DNA from: CAZRWD01 sp964603785
Lineage (GTDB): Bacteria > Fermentibacterota > Fermentibacteria > Fermentibacterales > Fermentibacteraceae
Length of the DNA: 64,000 nt
Direction of reading: 5' to 3'
NCBI GenBank assembly: GCA_964603785.1
Contig: CAZRWD010000003.1
Location: 62,001 to 126,000 of the forward strand
The position numbers were made by a program, and so were the translations under genes. Under the pieces are notes generated by a model. That model did not search any database and was not told the origin of the DNA. It saw nothing but the letters and a program-made list of their open reading frames with translations. Below are positions 61,646-64,000 of this stretch, one piece after another (positions within the stretch are counted from its first letter, which is position 1; each line of letters starts with the position of its first letter).

Positions 61646-62739
61646 TAGCCCGTCGTCGCTGTGCCGTAGGAGCGGATGTACTCCTCCGTCAACTCCCTGC
61701 ACTTGTCGTCGTAGTACTGCACCGGAGGCGACTTGAAGAAGTACGACGCCGGCGCCTCGATGGCTCCCGAGAGCCCGTTGTCGAGGGCCAGCTTCGCGCA
61801 CCTCACGGCGTCGATGATGACGCCCGCGGAGTTGGGGCTGTCCCAGACCTCCAGCTTGCACTCGAGGTTGAGGGGGACGTCACCGAAGGAGGTGCCCTCC
61901 ATGCGTATGTAGCACCACTTGCGGTCGTCGAGCCACTCGATGTAGTCGCTGGGGCCTATGTGCACGTTGCGGGGGGCCATCCCGCCGGGGATCTGCGACG
62001 TGACCGCGTTCGTCTTCGATATCTTCTTCGACTCGAGCCGCTCGCGCTCGAGCATGTTGAGGAAGTCCGTGTTGCCGCCGACGTTGAGCTGGTAGGTCCT
62101 GTCGATGCGCACGCCCCTGTCCTCGAACAGCCTCGTGAGGATCCTGTGTAGGATGGTGGCGCCCACCTGGCTCTTGATGTCGTCGCCCATTACGGGCAGG
62201 TTCTTGTCACGGAACCGCTTCTGCCAGTAGGGCTCTCGCGCTATGAACACCGGTATGGCGTTGATGAAGGCGCAGCCGGCCTCCAGCACCTGCTCGACGT
62301 ACCACTTCGTGGCCTCCTCGCTGCCCACCGGGAGGTAGTTGACCACGACGTCGGTCTTGGTGTCCCTCAGGATGCCCACGATGTCGGCCGTGGGGCCGGG
62401 GGCCTTCTTGACGACGGGGGCGAGGTACTTGCCTATGCCGTCGTGCGTCATGCCGCGCTCGACCGTAACGCCGGTCCTCGGGACGTCGCAGAACTTCCAG
62501 GTGCAGTTCGGATCGGCGAAGATCGCCTCCGAGAGGTCCAGTCCGACCTTCGTCACGTTGATGTCGAAGGCGGCCGAGAACTCGACGTCCCTGACATGGT
62601 AGCCCCCGAGGTTCACGTGCATGAGCCCGGGCACCTTGTCCGCGTCGCCCGCGTTCCTGTAGTACTCGACACCCTGTACCAGGCTGCTGGCGCAGTTGCC
62701 CACGCCGACGATCGCGACCCTGACCTTCCTGTCACCCAT
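61645..62739 (-). CDS. ino1: Inositol-3-phosphate synthase
   Basis: The 364-residue NAD-dependent enzyme converts glucose-6-phosphate to inositol-3-phosphate. It begins with the dinucleotide fold VRVAIVGVGNCASSLVQGVE, has NYLPVGSEEATKWYVEQ, AFINAIPVFIA, MGDDIKSQVGATILHRIL and LNVGGNTDFLNM, as in the actinobacterial/archaeal type. ATG 62739 has GGAGG six bases upstream. The CDP-alcohol phosphotransferase directly upstream suggests that its product enters inositol phospholipids. Confidence 0.94.
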   Translation of the reverse strand: MGDRKVRVAIVGVGNCASSLVQGVEYYRNAGDADKVPGLMHVNLGGYHVRDVEFSAAFDINVTKVGLDLSEAIFADPNCTWKFCDVPRTGVTVERGMTHDGIGKYLAPVVKKAPGPTADIVGILRDTKTDVVVNYLPVGSEEATKWYVEQVLEAGCAFINAIPVFIAREPYWQKRFRDKNLPVMGDDIKSQVGATILHRILTRLFEDRGVRIDRTYQLNVGGNTDFLNMLERERLESKKISKTNAVTSQIPGGMAPRNVHIGPSDYIEWLDDRKWCYIRMEGTSFGDVPLNLECKLEVWDSPNSAGVIIDAVRCAKLALDNGLSGAIEAPASYFFKSPPVQYYDDKCRELTEEYIRSYGTATTG

Positions 62740-62783
62740 TGGGAACCTCCACCCGGCGAAGGCTGCAGACCCCACGCGGGATC

Positions 62784-63380
62784 TCAGCCATTACGCCCAA
62801 AAGCAGCGACAAGCCTGTGGAGCGCCGTCAGCCAGGAGCCGGCGGAGACGATGACCAGCATCCATGCAACCGGTTGCGCACCACCGTAAACAGCCGTGAC
62901 GACCAGCGCCGCGATCAGCAGCACCAGCCTCTCGGTCCTCGTGAACAGGCCCGAGGTGCAGGGAATCCCCACACCCTCGGACCTCGCCCTGGTATAGCTG
63001 ACCATGAACGAACCACCCAGCGCGAGGGGCGAGAGGTAGACCACGGAGGGGCACTCCCTCGCCGCGGCACCCGTGAGGAGGGCGAAGAACATCATGAACT
63101 CGCCCACCCTGTCACAGGTGGAGTCCAGCACGGCACCCGCCCTGGTGACCATGTCCCTCCTGCGCGCCACTCCGCCGTCCAGCGCATCGGTGACACTGCC
63201 GGCCGCAAGTACGACGGCGGACGCCGCCCATGACCCGCTCCAGGCGAGCCATGCAGCGACTCCCGTCACGGCGAGCCCGGAGATCGTGATCACGGAAGGG
63301 TTCACCCCGGCCCGGGCCAGCAGATCAACAGGAGTATCGAGCAGCCGTCTGCCGGCCTGCCTCATCCGTTCCTGAGCCAA
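62784..63380 (-). CDS. CDP-alcohol phosphotransferase, probably for inositol phospholipid
   Basis: The ~198-residue membrane protein carries the CDP-alcohol phosphotransferase signature DALDGGVARRRDMVTRAG followed by AVLDSTCDRVGEF (D..DG..AR...G...D...D). About five to six hydrophobic helices follow. It is adjacent to inositol-phosphate synthase, as in mycobacterial PIP synthase and archaeal archaetidylinositol-phosphate synthase gene pairs, so phosphatidylinositol phosphate synthesis is inferred. Start TTG 63380 has GGAGG; ATG 63365 is the alternative. Confidence 0.8.
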   Translation of the reverse strand: MAQERMRQAGRRLLDTPVDLLARAGVNPSVITISGLAVTGVAAWLAWSGSWAASAVVLAAGSVTDALDGGVARRRDMVTRAGAVLDSTCDRVGEFMMFFALLTGAAARECPSVVYLSPLALGGSFMVSYTRARSEGVGIPCTSGLFTRTERLVLLIAALVVTAVYGGAQPVAWMLVIVSAGSWLTALHRLVAAFGRNG

Positions 63381-63440
63381 GAGTCCTCCAGATGCCAAGG
63401 GGCAACGGATTTGTGAACATAGGACCACCCCCCCGGACCG

Positions 63441-64000
63441 TCAATCAAAACCGGCTCCGGAGGCCGCGCCCCGCACCACCAGGGTCGCCTCCCCCCTGAT
63501 CCTCCTGCCCGAGATGCCCTTCGACAGCTCCGTCAGGGTACCCCTCAGGACCTCCTCGTGGAGCTTGGTCATCTCCCTTGCAAGGCATGCCTCGCGGTCG
63601 CCCAGGACCTCCCGCAGCTCGACCAGGAACCTCTCCAGATGGTGGGGGCCGACATAGAAGACGAGCGTGTGCGGATACCGCGAGACCTCCTCGAGCCTCG
63701 CGCGCCGGTTCCCCGCCTTCCGCGGGGGGAAGCCCTCGAAGAAGAACCTGTCGACCGGCAGTCCGGAGATGACGAGGGCGCTGACGGCAGCGCAGGGGCC
63801 GGGCACCGACTCGACCCGCGAACCGGTCTCCAGGGCGAGCCTGACGGCACGGAAGCAGGGGTCGGATATCCCGGGAGTGCCTGCGTCGGTCACCAGTGCG
63901 ACCCTCTTCCCGGCCTCCAGGTACTCCCGGAGGATGGGAAGCCTCTCGAGGGAGTTGAAATCGTTGTAGCTGGCCATCCTCCCTCGGAAGGAGCCCGGGA
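63441..64000 (-). CDS. rsmI: 16S rRNA (cytidine1402-2'-O)-methyltransferase, 5' end outside window
   Basis: The frame is open from the stop at 63441 to the window edge and enters from upstream, because residues before the internal ATG (63977) match the family. RsmI motifs visible: SYNDFNSLERLP, VALVTDAGTPGISDP, GPCAAVSALVISGLP, FFFEGFPPRKAG and LAREMTKLHEEVLRGTL. RsmI 2'-O-methylates C1402 of 16S rRNA. The first ~90 residues are missing. Confidence 0.9.
   Translation of the reverse strand, partial: PGSFRGRMASYNDFNSLERLPILREYLEAGKRVALVTDAGTPGISDPCFRAVRLALETGSRVESVPGPCAAVSALVISGLPVDRFFFEGFPPRKAGNRRARLEEVSRYPHTLVFYVGPHHLERFLVELREVLGDREACLAREMTKLHEEVLRGTLTELSKGISGRRIRGEATLVVRGAASGAGFD

Overview
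The window is a G+C-rich bacterial chromosome segment from a draft or metagenomic assembly: two runs of exactly 100 N (21053-21152 and 29882-29981) mark scaffold gaps. RseP, secreted beta-barrel proteins, many lipoproteins and the complete late MEP/undecaprenyl steps point to a diderm. C-terminal 'VYDxxGR...GVY' modules on secreted enzymes recall lineages such as Fermentibacterota, Eisenbacteria or Krumholzibacteriota. That placement is inference and no rRNA is present to test it. Genes are packed with ATGA/GTGA/TTGA start-stop overlaps, use AGG for arginine heavily, and often start with GTG or TTG.

Layout. (i) 1-2642: a truncated secreted metalloprotease-like/beta-propeller protein and a small lipoprotein. 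(ii) 2596-10235, minus strand: rplM-rpsI-rpsB-tsf-pyrH-frr-uppS-cdsA-dxr-rseP, a classic translation/envelope-precursor operon. (iii) 10273-18795, minus strand: SRP RNA, then dnaX-ybaB-recR-pgsA-pgpA-cinA-thpR-recA-recX-hypothetical-yidD-TPR membrane protein. (iv) 18822-25127: a degenerate PP2C-like membrane protein, tRNA-Ala(CGC), a TPR protein with an 18-residue tandem repeat interrupted by a gap, tRNA-Ser(GGA), a radical-SAM protein, maf, dtd and a small membrane protein. (v) 25129-33494: a secretome cluster (Ig-like lipoprotein, beta-barrel protein, subtilase, lipoprotein, TonB-like PEGA protein, GH18-like protein). (vi) 33496-40601: ArsR-type regulator divergent from an M16C protease with pyrE, then an MtfA-like peptidase, a polytopic membrane protein and a CYTH protein. 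(vii) 40666-42989: tRNA-Ser(UGA) followed by a visibly lower-G+C segment carrying an alkaline-phosphatase-superfamily lipoprotein gene split by an (AG)16 tract. (viii) 42990-46568: GroES-like protein and a GGDEF-ATPase-TPR fusion. (ix) 46617-64000, minus strand: rsmI (partial), CDP-alcohol phosphotransferase, inositol-phosphate synthase, tmk, S41 protease, phosphohexomutase, yceD-rpmF-plsX-fabH-fabG-acpP-fabF-rnc, acyl-CoA dehydrogenase, etfB, ferredoxin-etfA, a PHP phosphoesterase and three small secreted proteins.

Most genes are housekeeping and sit in familiar neighbourhoods. The most notable observation is the dinucleotide tract inside the sulfatase-like gene. The downstream half is in a different frame, and loss of one AG unit or gain of two would restore a full-length protein, as expected of a phase-variable surface enzyme. 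Other points worth following are a PP2C domain that has lost its metal-binding aspartates and appears to begin at a non-canonical start codon, CTG starts in CTGA overlaps at recA/recX and dtd/maf, and an acyl-CoA dehydrogenase/ferredoxin-Etf module at the end of the fatty-acid operon. No CRISPR array, prophage, insertion sequence or recognisable defence system was found.
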